From Campylorhamphus procurvoides (lineage: Eukaryota > Chordata > Aves > Passeriformes > Dendrocolaptidae): a DNA stretch of 64,000 nucleotides. A program made the position numbers and the translations under genes. Position 1 is the first letter of the stretch. Every line of letters starts with the position of its first letter. The notes beneath the pieces are model-generated. The model ran no database searches, was not told the DNA's origin, and worked only from the letters and a program-made list of their open reading frames with translations. The stretch spans positions 620,001 through 684,000 of the forward strand of contig WBMV01003348.1 in assembly GCA_013396655.1 (NCBI GenBank), read 5' to 3'. Below, one piece after another: positions 62,331 through 64,000 of this stretch.

Positions 62331-64000
62331 CAGGAAAGTTAGAAATAATTGAAAATATTTTAATAATTACTGCTTTATTTTCAAGTGTAATTAAAGAGTT
62401 TAAAAGTCACGGCTGAGTAACCCTCACCAACACAAGTCAGTGCAATTCACACTTTTAGCAGTGATTACACAATCTACAGAAGTCTGGACATGGATGTCCT
62501 TCCAAAGTGTCCCCCTACTCACTCAGGCAAGTTTCATTTAGGCAATACAGGAGATGGGAAGCGGAATTTTTCCTCTCTGATGTGGGACCAGACTAATCCT
62601 TGCTCTTTCCAAAATCTACTGCTGAGTGAGATGAGTGGAAACCCCTGAACTGGAGACTCTCCAGTGCAAGAGAGAGCTGTCAGAATCGCATTCACTGCTC
62701 CAGTGAAGTCCAGGTTTCTCCCAGTCTCCCTCACCCACTGACTCTCAGCCTGTTTTCCCAAAATTTTGAGGAATGGATGTCCTGAGATTTTTTTCTTTTT
62801 TACCATTACTAATATTACCTTTTATGGAAAATGGTATTGCTAGGCCTCAAGGGGAAACAAGCTGTCCCTTGCAATGCAATATAAAGGATTCTTTCACTGT
62901 CTGCTTTCCTGTTCTGCAACAGCCACCCAAGATTCACAGACAGAGGTTTCCACACCAAAATAAAACAAGTACCTTATTTCTCCCTCCTCTTACATTTCTC
63001 TAGTCATTGAACACAACATGTGCTTTTACTGGCTAATTGCCACTAGTAGCAATTCCCACATGAATCCCTCAATAGGCATGCATGGCTTTTTTCTCCAGTC
63101 TTCACATAATAATAAAATAAAGATTCAGCATAACACATCCAGCACAGTCCATTAAGCATTACTTCTGTATGAAATAGGATGTAAAACATCTTCTACGCTT
63201 TCAACTGAAAATGTTACTTTAACAGTCATATAGGCTTTACTTCTGCTAATGAATTGGCCAAACCAACTAAATTATTTACAAATTATTTACAGTTTCAACT
63301 GCCTGACTCATGAGAGAGGAACGGAATAGTTGAATCAAAAAAGGGCAACAAATTACAAGTTAATAATAAACAGAGGATAATATTATTCCGCCCTCCCCCT
63401 GCCCCCACCAATGCTGCCATTTCCACAAGTTGCAGAGACATTCTTGTCATGAAAGACAGAAGATCTGAAAATATTTAGTAAGGTATACAAAAATAGCTGT
63501 GCCCAAATCTGTACATTTATGGTCACAGGCATGGTTTTTATTTCATAATACTTGCTAAATGTAGGAGCAGTGAGAAAAAGTGTCATCCTGTGGAGGCTTT
63601 TTTTCCTCTTTTTCCTTCTCTGAAGATTATTTCTTGGCATTACCTCTGTTACATTTTATGATTAAAACCATTCATAGTGGAGATAAATGAGCAGAAGCTG
63701 AAGGACCCTGTCCATATTCCCTCCAAATTCAGTGGAAAGGTTGCTGGAACTCTTGGGGACAGAAAGGAAGAAAATTGTTTGATTTTACAACAATAGCTAA
63801 TAATCTTTTCTTCATGGATACATCTATATCCATCCAGCACCTGACTGTTTTTGCTGTTTTCTCTTACTGAATTTCAAGAGCCATCAACAATATATGAAGA
63901 TTACAAAAATGATGTATAGCAATTTCAGAAGCAACAGTGCAGTATTTCAAATATTGCCATGAGAAATCAAGAAAGAGAGTTAAACCATGTTTATTACAAA

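Larger units (their letters stand above)
61243..64000. other. AT-rich non-coding stretch to window end
   Basis: Contains a 20-T run (61492-61511) forming an ideal polypyrimidine tract before an exon-like segment (61515-61617), a G/T tract (62304-62330) and a C-rich patch (63389-63408). No frame shows a domain. No repeat family was recognised. Confidence 0.45.

Noticed and set aside
1..64000. Prokaryotic-type systems (CRISPR, operons, phage, toxin-antitoxin)
   Set aside because: The sequence is vertebrate in texture. No direct-repeat arrays with spacers, no dense coding and no bacterial gene order occur.

Overview
The window looks like intergenic or deep-intronic DNA from a bird. The diagnostic evidence is a set of CR1 LINE fragments, several ending in the avian CR1 3' signature: a 'ggtcccttccaacc'-type block followed by degenerate 8-bp terminal repeats of the ATTCTATG kind. 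A GC-richer repeat at 29640-30390 resembles an avian LTR-retroelement dispersed repeat. The sequence is AT-rich by eye and in vertebrate style: long non-coding stretches, microsatellites, poly-A/T runs, and two isolated N bases from assembly. The exact species cannot be read from it.

I found no gene that I can support. No open reading frame exceeds about 180 codons. The longest ones are antisense or in-frame passages through repeats (40212-40724, 29864-30271), lie in repeat-like sequence (33247-33780), or show no recognisable domain. There is no rRNA, tRNA, CRISPR array, operon or prokaryotic feature.

Layout. 1-2085: nothing recognisable. 2086-2242: CR1 copy in an inverted arrangement. 5850-6000: old antisense CR1. 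7119-7166: compound CA/TA/GA microsatellite. 11825-12075: unique-looking, possibly conserved non-coding DNA with a perfect palindrome. 18535-19998: cluster of old repeats (antisense CR1, MIR-like SINE, old CR1 3' end). 23293-23335: small exon-like segment with good splice sites. 29640-30390: LTR-element-like repeat with internal repetition. 32007-32085: G-rich, quadruplex-capable tract. 33245-33920: second LTR-like repeat. 37430-37870: homeodomain-motif-rich unique sequence. 40145-40765: the longest CR1 fragment, with decayed reverse transcriptase. 44099-44220 and 46908-47000: further MIR-like fragments. 48327-48485 (minus) and 61515-61617 (plus): exon-like segments. 59383-59612 and 61078-61242: two CR1 3' fragments.

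No new biological system is evident. The most useful observations are the inverted (twin-priming-like) CR1, the MIR-like fragments, the LTR-like repeat, the G-quadruplex tracts, and a few exon-like segments that transcript data could test. All family assignments are from memory of consensus patterns, not from alignment.
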